Positions 1-10,190 are shown, counted from the stretch's first letter. The stretch is DNA of 64,000 nt from Roseomonas haemaphysalidis (GCF_017355405.1 NZ_CP061177.1:3036501-3100500); one strand, 5' to 3'. Translations and numbers: made by a program. The notes: a model not told the origin generated them from the sequence alone.

Positions 1-600
1 GGCCAGCGCGGTTTGCACCTGCGCGCGCACCCGTTCCTCGATGTCGATCCACCAGCCACCGACGATCTCCAGCCGTGGCGCGCGGGTCCAGCGGTAGTCC
101 ACCTTCACGTCCAGCCTGGGGCACCAGTCCCGGTCCAGGCCGACGCCCAGCACCGCCTGCACCTCCGCCGCCGCGTCGATGGGATTGCGGTCCAGGCCGA
201 GAAACCGCGCCAGCCCGCCGCCCGTGCCGGCGGTGCCGTCCACCGTCAGCGCCAGGGTGGCGCGCAGCCGGCCACCGGCCTCCTCCAGCGTGATGGCACC
301 GCGCCGGATGGTGATGTCATAGGGCGTGTCCGCGCCCGGCTCTGCGGCCAGATGGAAGCTCGCGGGCATAGCGCGCTCGGCCGCCTGCCGCAGCAGCGTG
401 AAGGGCAGCCGCAGCCCCAGCGCCACCGCGCTGTCCTGCGCCGGCAGGGCCAGCACGGCGGCGCGGCGCGCAGGGGCCGCGTTCAGCGCGGCGTCCCGCC
501 CCTGCAGCCACAGCACGCCACCGGCCAGCGCCAGCAGCGCCGAGCCGAACCCCACGCCCCAAACCCAGCGCCGGCGGCGCGACATCCAGCCTCGTTCCAT
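1..600 (-). CDS. DUF4403 family protein (3' part missing)
   Basis: The reading frame runs open from the ATG at 600 to the left edge, 200 codons without a stop, so the C-terminal part lies outside the window. The product begins with a basic stretch and one hydrophobic segment (about residues 12-32), suggesting a signal anchor. It continues with LPFTLLRQAAERAMPASF and later DYRWTRAPRLEIVGGWW, which resemble the repeated strand pattern of DUF4403 proteins. A second ATG at 585 (MSRRRR) is an alternative start, preceded by CGAGG. Function unknown; DUF4403 proteins resemble lipid-binding beta-barrel or BPI-like folds. The family call rests on pattern recognition only. Confidence 0.6.
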   Translation of the reverse strand, partial: MERGWMSRRRRWVWGVGFGSALLALAGGVLWLQGRDAALNAAPARRAAVLALPAQDSAVALGLRLPFTLLRQAAERAMPASFHLAAEPGADTPYDITIRRGAITLEEAGGRLRATLALTVDGTAGTGGGLARFLGLDRNPIDAAAEVQAVLGVGLDRDWCPRLDVKVDYRWTRAPRLEIVGGWWIDIEERVRAQVQTALA

Positions 601-683
601 GGCGCAAAGGATACCGGGGGAAACGGCTTCCGCCAGTACGCCGGGCGGCCTAGCCTGGAGTTGTTTCGATGAAGGATGCAGCC

Positions 684-1073
684 ATGCTGTCCCGCAGACT
701 CTTTGCCGGCTGCGCCCTGTGCGCGGGCCTCGGCCTCATCGCCGCGCCGGGCGGGGCGCAGACCGCGGTGACGCGCACGGTGCTGCGGCAGGTGCCGCTG
801 GAGGGCACCAACATGGTGACCATCCAGGCTTTCGTGGACTTGGCGCCGGGCGCGCTGATCGCCCGCCACACCCACCCGGGGCAGGAAGGCAGCGTGGTGT
901 TGGACGGCTCGCTGAACTTCGAGATCGACGGCCAGCCGCTGACGCTGAGCAAGGGTGACAGCTTTCTGGTGCCGGCCGGCGTGCCCCATGGCGGCACCAA
1001 CGGCCCGGCGGCCACCCGGCTGTTCGCGACCTATGTGGTGGACAAGGACAAGCCGCTCGCGTCACCGGCGTAA
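684..1073 (+). CDS. Secreted single-domain cupin protein
   Basis: 129 residues. An N-terminal SRRLFAG with a hydrophobic stretch and GGAQ looks like an export signal, Tat-like in its twin arginines. The rest is one cupin barrel: the first motif has HTHPGQEG, with the two histidines and a glutamate that normally bind a metal, and the second has PAGVPHGG. Proteins of this kind are periplasmic and of unknown substrate. The ATG at 684 is preferred over the in-frame ATG at 669 because AAGGA lies 7 nt upstream of it and the signal peptide then starts normally. Divergent from the DUF4403 gene across a short gap. Confidence 0.8.
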   Translation: MLSRRLFAGCALCAGLGLIAAPGGAQTAVTRTVLRQVPLEGTNMVTIQAFVDLAPGALIARHTHPGQEGSVVLDGSLNFEIDGQPLTLSKGDSFLVPAGVPHGGTNGPAATRLFATYVVDKDKPLASPA

Positions 1074-1175
1074 CGCGGCGTGCAATTCGATTGACGCACT
1101 GCAACATCGTGCATACAAGGCCGCCTCCTGTCCTGCGCCCCGGCGCTTCCCGCGCCTGGAGGCGCTGTTTCCACC

Positions 1176-2485
<1,310 letters not shown>

Positions 2486-2489
<4 letters not shown>

Positions 2490-2797
2490 AGTACCCGACC
2501 ACCCCGGACGGCCGCTACTTCGTGGTGCGCGGCCGCCTGTGGCGCTGCGCCAACCCGGCCCTGGCGCCGGAGCGGCGGGCCGAGCTGCAGCGCGAGCTGA
2601 TGGCCGCCCGCCGCGCCAAGGGCGTGGCGATGCGCGCCGGCGACGAGGCGGCGCGCGAAGCCGCCCGCCTTCGCGTGGATGCCGCCAAGCACGCCCTGGG
2701 CGAGCGTGGCGCCCCCTGGTGGGACGACGGCGCGCCCGACTACAACCGCCACATGGCACGCAACACGCCCTATGCGGACTGGTTCGCCGCCCTGTAG
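2486..2797 (+). CDS. Small conserved hypothetical protein, probable CTG start
   Basis: About 103 residues, beginning KYPTTPDGRYFVVRGRLWRC after the start and ending with WWDDGAPDYNRHMARNTPYA. I recognise this as a conserved alphaproteobacterial small protein without a known function. The conserved N-terminus lies immediately downstream of the helicase stop. The only initiation-type codon at the right place is CTG 2486, which overlaps the helicase TGA, suggesting translational coupling. The next usable in-frame start is GTG 2522, which would remove conserved residues. It is soluble and charged, with no signal peptide. Its 3' end overlaps the 3' end of the opposite DUF4345 gene by 28 bp. Confidence 0.7.
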
Positions 2798-3168
2798 GCC
2801 ACCCGCCCCTGCCACCAGCACAGCAGCGGCGTGACCACCAGCTCCATCCCCAATGCCAGCGACATCGGCGTGTCCGGCCAGCCGTGCAGCAGCACGCCCA
2901 GCAGCCGCCCCAGCCCGCCCGCCACCACCACCGCCGTCAGCAGCCGCATGCGCCCGGCGCGGCGCGGCAACGCGGGAATGCAGCTCCAGAACCCCAGCCC
3001 CAGACCCAGCAGCAGCCCGGATAGGTAGCGGAAGTGGCTGTCGGCGCCGGGCGGCGCGCTGTCCGCGCCCACCATCTCCAGGCCCAGCAGCACCCCCGCC
3101 AGCCCCGCGAAGACCGGCACGCAGCCGCCGAGGGCAATGGCGCAGCGCACCGCCAGCAGTTCCTTCAT
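2770..3168 (-). CDS. DUF4345 family membrane protein
   Basis: 132 residues with about four hydrophobic segments and a central HFRYLSGLLLGLGLGFWSC, followed by GGLGRLLGVL and MELVVTPLLCWW. This is the DUF4345 pattern of small inner-membrane proteins of unknown role. The ATG overlaps the stop of the upstream DUF1194 gene by 4 nt (ATGA), so the two are translated from one message. The gene is convergent with, and overlaps, the small hypothetical gene on the plus strand. Confidence 0.75.
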   Translation of the reverse strand: MKELLAVRCAIALGGCVPVFAGLAGVLLGLEMVGADSAPPGADSHFRYLSGLLLGLGLGFWSCIPALPRRAGRMRLLTAVVVAGGLGRLLGVLLHGWPDTPMSLALGMELVVTPLLCWWQGRVAYRAANQSA

Positions 3169-3830
3169 GCGATCTCCCGCACCAGCTTGGCGCGCATCGC
3201 GCGGGCGAAATCCGCCCGGCCCTCGGCGGTCATCACAAAGGCGCCGGGGCCGCCGATCACCTCGCGCCCGTAGATCTCCGCCAGCCCCGGCGTGCCGCCC
3301 AGGATGGCCAGGCCGTTGACGGTGATGCCGGCGGCCACCGCGCTGTCCCGCGCTTCGGGCGCGCGGCGCAGGCCCCGCATGTCCGGCGCATCGCCCGACA
3401 GGTCGATCACCTTCTCGTCCGCCACGAAGGGCGCGGCGGCGATCAGCCGGGCCGCGTGGTCGATGGCGTCGCCGATGGCGTTCCAGCTTTGCCGGGACCG
3501 CGGCGCGGCGCGGATGGCATCGCCCGCCGCCAGCGCACCCGCGGCATCGGCCACCCGCCGCCAGTCCACCACCGTGGCCGCACCGCCCGGCGCCCCCCAT
3601 TCCACCAGCGCGATGCCGATGGCGCCCTGCGGCCCGCCCCGGATGGCCGCCAGCACGGAGGGATGCGCCAGCGCCTCGGCGCAGCCCTCGCGCTGCAGGC
3701 GGAATTCCTCGGCGTCGATGCTGCCGGAGGCATCGATCGCCAGCACCAGCAGCAGGTCCACGGGGTCGGCGGCCCGGGCCGGGGTGGCGGCGATCAGCGC
3801 GGGCACGGCGAGCATCTGGCGGCGCAGCAT
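3165..3830 (-). CDS. DUF1194 protein, secreted von Willebrand A-like
   Basis: 221 residues. A signal peptide (LRRQMLAVPALIAATPARA) is followed by DLLLVLAIDASGSID, whose DASGS is a metal-ion-dependent adhesion site, and later by KVIDLSGDAPDM. This is the DUF1194 type of periplasmic VWA-like protein; its partner is unknown. The ATG at 3830 is chosen because AAGGA lies 7 nt upstream and the signal peptide starts there. An in-frame extension further upstream is possible but unsupported. Overlaps the DUF4345 gene by 4 nt. Confidence 0.85.
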   Translation of the reverse strand: MLRRQMLAVPALIAATPARAADPVDLLLVLAIDASGSIDAEEFRLQREGCAEALAHPSVLAAIRGGPQGAIGIALVEWGAPGGAATVVDWRRVADAAGALAAGDAIRAAPRSRQSWNAIGDAIDHAARLIAAAPFVADEKVIDLSGDAPDMRGLRRAPEARDSAVAAGITVNGLAILGGTPGLAEIYGREVIGGPGAFVMTAEGRADFARAMRAKLVREIA

Positions 3831-4040
3831 GCGGCGGTCCTTGCGGCGGACATCCAGGGTCGGCGGCGCCGGGGTTGCTGTCAACGCCATGCGCGCGGGC
3901 AGGCTGGGCAGGCTTTGGGCAGACAGGGCGCCGCCCCGCCCTGCGGCGGGCAATGAAACGATCCGGGCCGCTTGCGCGTCACCCCAAAGCCTTGCTCAAG
4001 TCGCAATGGACCATCCCAGCCGAGGAAGACGGAACCAACC

Positions 4041-5603
4041 GTGCCAGAACGACCTTCCTCCCGCCCCGCCGCCGCCTTCGACGAGATGCACGCCGAGGGC
4101 GCCATCCGGACCCCCTATGCGGAGATGGCCCGCTTTCTCGACACCACGGGCGAGGCCGCGCTGGAACAGAAGCGGCTGGAAGCGGAAACGCTGTTCCGCC
4201 GCATCGGCGTCACCTTCGCGGTGTATACGGAGGGCGGCGACCCGGAGCGGCTGATCCCCTTCGACGTCATCCCCCGCATCCTTGCCCGCGACGAGTGGGA
4301 GCGGCTGAGCCAGGGGCTGGAGCAGCGGGTGCGCGCGCTCAACGCCTTTCTGTCCGACGTCTACGGCAAGCGCGAGATCATCGAGGCCGGGCGCATCCCC
4401 GCGGCCCTGGTGCTGGAGAACGAGGGCTTTCTGCCGCAGATGCAGGGCTTCACGCCGCCGGGCGGCGTCTGGACCGTGATCAGTGGCATCGACCTGGTGC
4501 GCACCGGGCCGGATAACTTCTATGTGCTGGAAGACAATTGCCGCACGCCGTCCGGCGTGTCCTACATGCTGGAAAACCGCGAGGCGATGTTCCGGCTGTT
4601 TCCGGAGATCTGCGCCCGCCACCGCATCGCCCCCGTCAGCCACTACCCGGAAGAGCTGCTGGAAACGCTGAAGTCCATCGCCCCCGCCCGCTGCGGCGCC
4701 GAGCCCTGCGTGGTGGTGCTGACGCCGGGGCCCTACAACAGCGCCTATTACGAGCACTCCTTTCTGGCCGACGAGATGGGCGTGGAACTGGTGGAAGGCG
4801 CCGACCTGTTTGTGCGCGACGAAGCGGTGTTCATGCGCACCACCGCCGGGCCGAAGCAGGTGGACGTCATCTACCGCCGCATCGACGACGAGTTCCTGGA
4901 CCCCGAATGCTTTCGCGCCGACAGCGTGGTGGGCGTGCCCGGGCTGATGGCGGCCTATCGCGCCGGCAACGTGGCGCTGGCCAACGCGCCCGGCACCGGC
5001 ATCGCCGACGACAAGGCCGTCTATCCCTACGTGCCCGAGATGGTGCGCTTCTACCTGAAGGAGGAACCGATCCTGTCCAACGTGCCGACCTTCATGTGCG
5101 AGCGGCCGGCGGACCAGGACTACGTGCTGGCCAACCTGGACAAGCTGGTGGTGAAGCTGGCGCGCGGCTCCGGCGGCTACGGCATGCTGGTCGGCCCGCA
5201 TGCCACGCAGGAGCAGCGGGACGACTTCGCGGCGCGCATCCGGGCGCGGCCGGGCGACTACATCGCGCAGCCGACCCTGGCGCTGTCCACCGTGCCGACG
5301 CTGGGAGAGGATGGCATCGGCCCGCGCCATGTGGACCTGCGGCCCTTTGTGCTGTTCGGCAAAAGCGTGCGCATGGTGCCGGGCGGGCTGACCCGCGTGG
5401 CCCTGCGGCAGGGCTCGCTGGTGGTGAACTCCTCGCAGGGCGGCGGCACCAAGGACACCTGGGTGCTGCTGGAGGACCCGCCGGATGCCGCGCAGCTCGC
5501 CCTGCCCGCGCCGCCGGACGCCGCCGCCATGGCGCAAAGCCAGACGTTGGGCGGCATGACGCAGTCGCAAACGCCCGGCAGCCAGACCCAGGGCAACGCC
5601 TGA
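4041..5603 (+). CDS. Circularly permuted ATP-grasp family protein
   Basis: 520 residues from the GTG at 4041. The protein shows the conserved pattern of the circularly permuted ATP-grasp family (DUF404/DUF407): LIPFDVIPRIL, FLSDVYGKREI, YVLEDNCRTPSGVSYMLENR, VVVLTPGPYNSAYYEHSFL, LVVKLARGSGGYGMLVGP and a GGLTRVALRQGSLVVNSSQGG end. Such proteins are thought to ligate amino acids or peptides using ATP, and usually travel with an alpha-E protein and a transglutaminase-like protease. The stop overlaps the next ATG (TGATG), so both are co-translated. The start is uncertain: GTG 4041 has GGAAGAC upstream, and an ATG at 4086 is possible. Confidence 0.88.
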   Translation: MPERPSSRPAAAFDEMHAEGAIRTPYAEMARFLDTTGEAALEQKRLEAETLFRRIGVTFAVYTEGGDPERLIPFDVIPRILARDEWERLSQGLEQRVRALNAFLSDVYGKREIIEAGRIPAALVLENEGFLPQMQGFTPPGGVWTVISGIDLVRTGPDNFYVLEDNCRTPSGVSYMLENREAMFRLFPEICARHRIAPVSHYPEELLETLKSIAPARCGAEPCVVVLTPGPYNSAYYEHSFLADEMGVELVEGADLFVRDEAVFMRTTAGPKQVDVIYRRIDDEFLDPECFRADSVVGVPGLMAAYRAGNVALANAPGTGIADDKAVYPYVPEMVRFYLKEEPILSNVPTFMCERPADQDYVLANLDKLVVKLARGSGGYGMLVGPHATQEQRDDFAARIRARPGDYIAQPTLALSTVPTLGEDGIGPRHVDLRPFVLFGKSVRMVPGGLTRVALRQGSLVVNSSQGGGTKDTWVLLEDPPDAAQLALPAPPDAAAMAQSQTLGGMTQSQTPGSQTQGNA

Positions 5604-6550
5604 TGCTGTCCCGCACCGCCGACTGCCTGTTCTGGCTCGGCCGCTATTCCGAACGCGCGGGCAACGTGGCGCGCGGGCTCGCCGCCACGCTGCGCATGGC
5701 CATGCTGGCGCAGCCACTGGCCGCCGACAATGAATGGCGCGCGCTGCTGATCGCCACCGGCTCCGAGCCCGGCTTCAGCGCCAAGCACGCCCATGCCAAT
5801 GCCGAGGCGGTGGTCCACTGGCTGACGCTGGACCTGGACAACCCGTCCGGCATCGCCGCCTGCGTGGAAGCCGGGCGGCGCAATGCCCGCACCGTGCGCA
5901 CCGCGCTGACGGTGGACATGTGGGAAGCTATCAACGACACCTGGATCGAGTTCCGCCGGCTCGACCCTTCCGTCATCCGCGGCGACCGCCTGCCGGGCTT
6001 TCTGGACTGGGTGAAGTCGCGCGCCCTGCTGTTCAACGGCGCCGCGACCGACACCATGCTGCGCGACGACGCCTGGCGCTTCGTGCACCTGGGCACCATG
6101 CTGGAGCGCGCCGACAACACCGCGCGGCTGCTGGACGTGCGCCACGCCGCTTTCACCCCGGCGGCGGAAGGCGATGCCGCGCAATACGCGCAGTGGCAGG
6201 CGGTGCTGCGCTCCGTGTCCGCGCTGCGCGCCTACCAGCACGTGTTCCACGCCCGGCTGCAGCCGCATCTGGTGGCAGAGCTGCTGCTGCTGCGGCAGGA
6301 GCTGCCCCGCTCGCTGCTCGCCTGCTATCGCAACGTGGAAGCGGTGCTGGACGCGATCGCGGACAACAACGGCGGCACGCGCGGCGAATGCCACGCGCTG
6401 GCGGCGGCGCTGCATGCGCAGATGCGGCAGGGCAAGGTGGACGCTGTTCTGGCCGGCGGGCTGCACGACTTCCTGACCGGCACCATCGACCGCAACATCG
6501 CGCTGGGGCGCGAGATCGGCGCCTTCTACCTGTCCGGCCAGCGTTCCTGA
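5603..6550 (+). CDS. Alpha-E domain (DUF403) protein
   Basis: 315 residues, starting MLSRTADCLFWLGRYSERA as alpha-E proteins do, then ALTVDMWEAINDTW, FVHLGTMLERADNTARLLDV and LPRSLLACYRNVE. The fold is all helical and the function unknown. It follows the circularly permuted ATP-grasp gene with a 1-nt TGATG overlap, the usual arrangement for this pair. In many genomes a transglutaminase-like cysteine protease and a proteasome-type protease follow; here the next gene is on the other strand, so the module is reduced to two genes. Confidence 0.9.
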   Translation: MLSRTADCLFWLGRYSERAGNVARGLAATLRMAMLAQPLAADNEWRALLIATGSEPGFSAKHAHANAEAVVHWLTLDLDNPSGIAACVEAGRRNARTVRTALTVDMWEAINDTWIEFRRLDPSVIRGDRLPGFLDWVKSRALLFNGAATDTMLRDDAWRFVHLGTMLERADNTARLLDVRHAAFTPAAEGDAAQYAQWQAVLRSVSALRAYQHVFHARLQPHLVAELLLLRQELPRSLLACYRNVEAVLDAIADNNGGTRGECHALAAALHAQMRQGKVDAVLAGGLHDFLTGTIDRNIALGREIGAFYLSGQRS

Positions 6551-6591
6551 TACCGCCGCCGGCCGGCCACACGAGCGGGGCGCTTCGCCAT

Positions 6592-6612
6592 GGGGCCGCC
6601 CGGGGCGGCCCC
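6592..6612. terminator. Convergent hairpin between alpha-E and CsbD genes
   Basis: GGGGCCGCC and GGCGGCCCC pair perfectly over 9 bp with a CGG loop. It sits between two convergent genes and probably ends both transcripts, although no T-run follows on either strand. Confidence 0.5.
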
Positions 6613-6620
6613 CGGCGGCG

Positions 6621-7046
6621 TCAGCGCCAGTCGCGGTTGTACCAGGCCTTCGGCTGGGGCGCCGTCACGCGGCCGGCCAGAAACGCCACCACGGCCACCA
6701 GGCCCAGGGTGACCAGCGGGAACCCGCGCACCACATGCGCGGCGCCGGATGCCCCGGCCACCACCGCGTCCCGGGCGTCGCGGCCGTATTCGCTGGCCTT
6801 GTCGCCCACCCGGTCGAGCAAGGGCCCCGGGCCCTCGCCGGCCAACTCGCTGGCCTTGCCGGACAGCGCCTGCGCCGCGTCGTTGGCGGCATCCTTGGCC
6901 TGACCGAAGGCGTTCCGGGCGGTGCCGGCGGCCTTGTCCAAGACGCCGTCGGCCTGCATGCCGCCGTCGCCCGTGGCGTTGCCGAGGGTTTCCTTGATGC
7001 TGCCGCCCGCCTTGTCGGCCGCGCCCTTGATCCGGTCTTCGTTCAT
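6621..7046 (-). CDS. CsbD-like stress protein with C-terminal membrane anchor
   Basis: 141 residues. The N-terminus MNEDRIKGAADKAGGSIKE is the CsbD signature. A long Ala/Gly/Asp/Lys-rich helical region with DAANDAAQALSGKASELAGE follows, then one transmembrane segment (FPLVTLGLVAVVAFLAGRV, about residues 108-126) and a short polar tail. The tail half resembles DUF883/ElaB-type membrane-anchored stress proteins, so this looks like a CsbD head joined to an anchor. ATG 7046 has AGGAG 9 nt upstream. The role is inferred as envelope or general stress from the family; no activity is known. Confidence 0.8.
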   Translation of the reverse strand: MNEDRIKGAADKAGGSIKETLGNATGDGGMQADGVLDKAAGTARNAFGQAKDAANDAAQALSGKASELAGEGPGPLLDRVGDKASEYGRDARDAVVAGASGAAHVVRGFPLVTLGLVAVVAFLAGRVTAPQPKAWYNRDWR

Positions 7047-7206
7047 TGCCCTGGTCTCCTGTGAACTGGTGGACGGCATTGCAACGCCCGGGCAGGCCGC
7101 ACGGTCATCCAGCTTGCCAAATCCTCATCTGGCTCACAGGTTCCGGAGCATCCCGCAAACAGGTGCGCCCGCATCAACTCTGCGCCGCCTCGCCCGTTTG
7201 CGGCGC

Positions 7207-8688
7207 ATGGCCCTCCCTGGCTCCCCCACCCATGCCGACACCCAGCAGCTCCGCTCCATCGTCGCCGGCGTCAGCGACGGCGTGATCCTGATCGACACCG
7301 ACCAGCGCATCGTCTGGGCCAACCAGCCGGCCCTGGCGATGCACGGCGTGTCGGATGTCGAGGCGCTGGGCGGCACCGCCACCGGCTACCGCGAGCGGTT
7401 CGAGCTGCGCTACCGCAACCGCCACCACCTGCCGGAAGGCGAATATCCGCTGGAACGCGTCATGGCCGGCGAGGCCTTCGACGAGGTGGTGGTCGAGGTG
7501 GCGCGGGCCGGCGAGCCGGACGCGCAATGGACCCACCGCATCCGCAGCCTGGTGCTGACGGACAAGCACGGCGTGCCGGACCTCCTGGTGCTGATCCTGC
7601 GCGACGAGACGGAGCGCTTCGATGCGGAGGAGCGGTTCGAGCGCGCCTTCAACGCCAACCCCGCCCCCGCGCTGATCCTGCGCCTGTCCGACCTGCGCCA
7701 CATCCGCGTCAACCGCGGCTTTCTGGAAATGACGGGCTTCCGCGAGGATCAGGTGGTCGGCCGCTCGGCCTATGACGTGGACGTGCTGGAAGGCGCCGCG
7801 CGGCGTGAGCTGGCGGTGGAACGGCTGCGCGAGGGCCGCACCATCCCGCAGATGGAGGCGACGCTGCAATTGCCGGACGGGCGCAAGAAATGCGTCGTGC
7901 TGGCCGGCCAGCCGATCGACATCGGCAGCACCGCCTGCATGCTGTTCACCTTTGCCGATCTGGACCTGCGCCGCCGTGCCGAGGTGGCGCTGCGCCACAG
8001 CGAGGAACGCTACGCCCTGGCCTTTCGCGCCCTGCCCGCGCCGGCGCTGCTGATGACCGGGGACGACTTCCGCGTTCTGCTGGCCAACGACGCCTTTTGC
8101 CGCGACACCCGCCGCGCGGAAGCCGACGTGGTGGGGCGCCTGGCCCGCGACTTGCCCCTGTGGGCCGACCCCGCCGCCGCCGCCCGCCTGGCCGAGCGCT
8201 TCCGCCGCGACGGCCGCCTGGCCGACGAGGACGCCGTGCTGCACGTGCAGGACGGCGCCCCGCTGGCCTGCCTGGTATCCGCCGCCGTGGTGGAGCTGGG
8301 CGGGCAGCGCTGCATGCTGCTGGTGGCCCCCCGCGCGCCGGAGCGCGCCAGGACCAGGGCGGATGTCGCGGCGGCGGTGGCCGCCGTGATGACGGATGCT
8401 GGTGCCATCCGCGCCATGGTGCTGGACCACCTGGCGCGCACCGCATCCGACCGGCCGCAGGACGTGCCCGCCCCCGCCCTGTCCGGCCTGCCGAAGCGGG
8501 CGCGGGAAGTGCTGGTCCTGGTGTCCCAGGGGCTGGACGACGGCGCCATCGCGGAGCGGCTGGGGCTCGGCCGCGTCACGGTGCGCAACCACATCAACCG
8601 GTTGTACCGGCGCCTCGGCGTCGGCTCGCGCGGGCAGCTCATCGTTTGGGCGCGCGAGCGGGGCATGGGCCAGGAAGACGGCCAGTAG
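7207..8688 (+). CDS. Triple-PAS LuxR-type transcriptional regulator
   Basis: 493 residues. Three PAS-like sensor units run from about 15-135 (VSDGVILIDTDQRIVWANQ), 140-260 (ANPAPALILRLSDLRHIRVN) and 268-370 (RALPAPALLMTGDDFRVLLAND). A LuxR/GerE helix-turn-helix ends the protein: LPKRAREVLVLVSQGLDDGA and LGRVTVRNHINRLYRRLGVG. It should bind DNA in response to a small ligand, redox or light cue; no cofactor residues were recognised. It is divergent from the CsbD-anchor gene across 160 bp, which suggests shared or cross regulation. ATG 7207 is chosen because PAS1 begins right after it; the frame also stays open upstream. Confidence 0.85.
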   Translation: MALPGSPTHADTQQLRSIVAGVSDGVILIDTDQRIVWANQPALAMHGVSDVEALGGTATGYRERFELRYRNRHHLPEGEYPLERVMAGEAFDEVVVEVARAGEPDAQWTHRIRSLVLTDKHGVPDLLVLILRDETERFDAEERFERAFNANPAPALILRLSDLRHIRVNRGFLEMTGFREDQVVGRSAYDVDVLEGAARRELAVERLREGRTIPQMEATLQLPDGRKKCVVLAGQPIDIGSTACMLFTFADLDLRRRAEVALRHSEERYALAFRALPAPALLMTGDDFRVLLANDAFCRDTRRAEADVVGRLARDLPLWADPAAAARLAERFRRDGRLADEDAVLHVQDGAPLACLVSAAVVELGGQRCMLLVAPRAPERARTRADVAAAVAAVMTDAGAIRAMVLDHLARTASDRPQDVPAPALSGLPKRAREVLVLVSQGLDDGAIAERLGLGRVTVRNHINRLYRRLGVGSRGQLIVWARERGMGQEDGQ

Positions 8689-8825
8689 GATCTGATGCCG
8701 CCGCATCCATTGAGCGGGTGCAGCCGAACCCCGTTCGCAACGTGCCGGCGCAACTCGCGCCGCATCCGCTGGTTCCACAACAGCCATGACGCCGCTCGCG
8801 CCATGGGCCAGCAGGGGAAACCGGG

Positions 8826-9008
8826 ATGGACAAGGACCGCATCGAAGGCGCCGCCAAGCAGGCCGTGGGTTCCGTGAAGGAAGCCTTTGGCAAGCTCACC
8901 GGCGACAGCAAGACGCAGGCCGAAGGCGCCGCGCAGAAGGCCGAGGGCAAGGTGCAGAACACCGCCGGCGGCATCAAGGACACGGTGCGCGACATCGCCC
9001 GCAAGTAG
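8826..9008 (+). CDS. CsbD family stress protein
   Basis: 60 residues: MDKDRIEGAAKQAVGSVKE followed by KLTGDSKTQAEGAAQKAEGK. This is a complete, typical CsbD protein, small, hydrophilic and helical. Family members are induced in stationary phase or by general stress, but the molecular function is unknown. AGGGGAAA precedes the start codon. It follows the triple-PAS regulator on the same strand after 137 bp and precedes a membrane protein, so the three may be linked in a stress response. Confidence 0.92.
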   Translation: MDKDRIEGAAKQAVGSVKEAFGKLTGDSKTQAEGAAQKAEGKVQNTAGGIKDTVRDIARK

Positions 9009-9113
9009 CGGTCGCGCCCCGCCCACGATCGACCACAACCAACCGGCTCGGCGCCCCGCCGGGCCCTTTCGCGATATTGGCCGCCGTTCCGCGCGGCCCG
9101 AAGGAGCAAGCTT

Positions 9114-10049
9114 ATGTCCTCCACCTATCGTGGGCAGGTGCCCGCCGGCACGGCGCCCGCCGCCGCCGTCGGTTCCCTGTTGCGCCGCGTGTCCTGGGGC
9201 GCGATCTTCGCCGGTGCCATCGTCGCACTGGCCGTGGGTCTGATGCTGAACGTGCTGGGCGCCGCCGTGGGCGCGACCCTGGTCGACGCCACCGCCCGTT
9301 CCACGCCCAACGCATCGAGCTTCGGCATCGGCGCCGGCGTGTGGCTGCTGGTGTCCAACCTGATCGGCCTGGGGCTCGGCGGCTATGTCGCGGCGCGCCT
9401 GTCCGGCACCGCCAGCAGCACCGACGCGACGCTGCACGGCATGACCATGTGGGCGACCTCGTTCCTGATCTCGGCCGTGCTGCTGGGCAACCTGGTGTCC
9501 GGCGTCGCCTCCACCGCCACCAACGGCATCGCCAGCGCCGTCGGCGGCATCGCGCGTGGCGCGGGCTCCGTGGCCTCCACCGCCGGCGAGCAGGTGGCCA
9601 ACCGCACCAGCACGGGCACCATCCAGTCCGCCACGCAGTCGATCATCGATCGCGCGCAGAACGCGCTGTCCGGCACCGGCAACCCGCCCGCTTCCATGAC
9701 CTCGGACCAGCGCAAGGCCGAGATGGCGACCCTAGTGGGCCGCCGCGTCACCGATGGCAACCTGTCCGCCCCCGACCGCGAGCGCCTGAACGCCCTGGTC
9801 GCGGCGGAATACAACATCAGCCCGCAGGACGCGCAGCAGCGCGTGACGCAGGCCGAGCAGCAGGCGCAGCAGGCTGTTCAGCAGGCCGAGCAGCGTGCCC
9901 GCGAGGCGGCCGACGCCGCCGCCAAGGGCGCTTCCGTGGCATCGTTCTCCATCTTCCTGACCATGCTGCTCGGGCTGGTCGCGGCGGTGGTCGGCGCGCG
10001 CCGCGGCACCCGTGACCACGCCGTGGCCTACGGCACCACGGTGGCCTGA
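9114..10049 (+). CDS. Conserved multi-pass membrane protein (PhnA-like/YrzE-like)
   Basis: 311 residues. RRVSWGAIFAGAIVALAVGL begins the first of three N-terminal transmembrane segments (about 25-50, 72-97, 108-132). A Ser/Thr/Ala-rich linker and a Gln/Ala-rich probable coiled coil (about 245-275, AEQQAQQAVQQAEQRAREAA) follow, then a final transmembrane segment before a basic C-terminus. The start pattern recalls alphaproteobacterial proteins named PhnA-like, a label with no phosphonate function behind it. AAGGAG lies upstream of the ATG. Function unknown; it sits next to CsbD and may be envelope-stress related. Confidence 0.75.
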   Translation: MSSTYRGQVPAGTAPAAAVGSLLRRVSWGAIFAGAIVALAVGLMLNVLGAAVGATLVDATARSTPNASSFGIGAGVWLLVSNLIGLGLGGYVAARLSGTASSTDATLHGMTMWATSFLISAVLLGNLVSGVASTATNGIASAVGGIARGAGSVASTAGEQVANRTSTGTIQSATQSIIDRAQNALSGTGNPPASMTSDQRKAEMATLVGRRVTDGNLSAPDRERLNALVAAEYNISPQDAQQRVTQAEQQAQQAVQQAEQRAREAADAAAKGASVASFSIFLTMLLGLVAAVVGARRGTRDHAVAYGTTVA

Positions 10050-10059
10050 CCATCCGGCA

Positions 10060-10102
10060 GCGGCCGCTCCCGCCGATTTCGCATCGGCGCCGGGGCGGCC
10101 GC
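10060..10102. terminator. Large GC hairpin after the membrane protein
   Basis: Two nested inverted repeats: GCGGCCGC at both ends and GCCGAT/ATCGGC around a TTCGC loop. It lies just after the stop at 10049 and before the GMC operon. No T-run follows, so it may be a terminator or only a transcript-end stabiliser. Confidence 0.45.
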
Positions 10103-10190
10103 GTTCGGAATGTCTGCTGGCCCGCGCAGGCTTCCCAGCGGCGGGGATCGCGTCCACTCTGGTCTGATGAACAGGGTGGAACGGTCAGGA

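Noticed and set aside
8689..8825. An EcfG promoter before the CsbD gene
   Set aside because: No GGAAC element in the region; the GGGAAACC near 8815 is at the ribosome-binding position.
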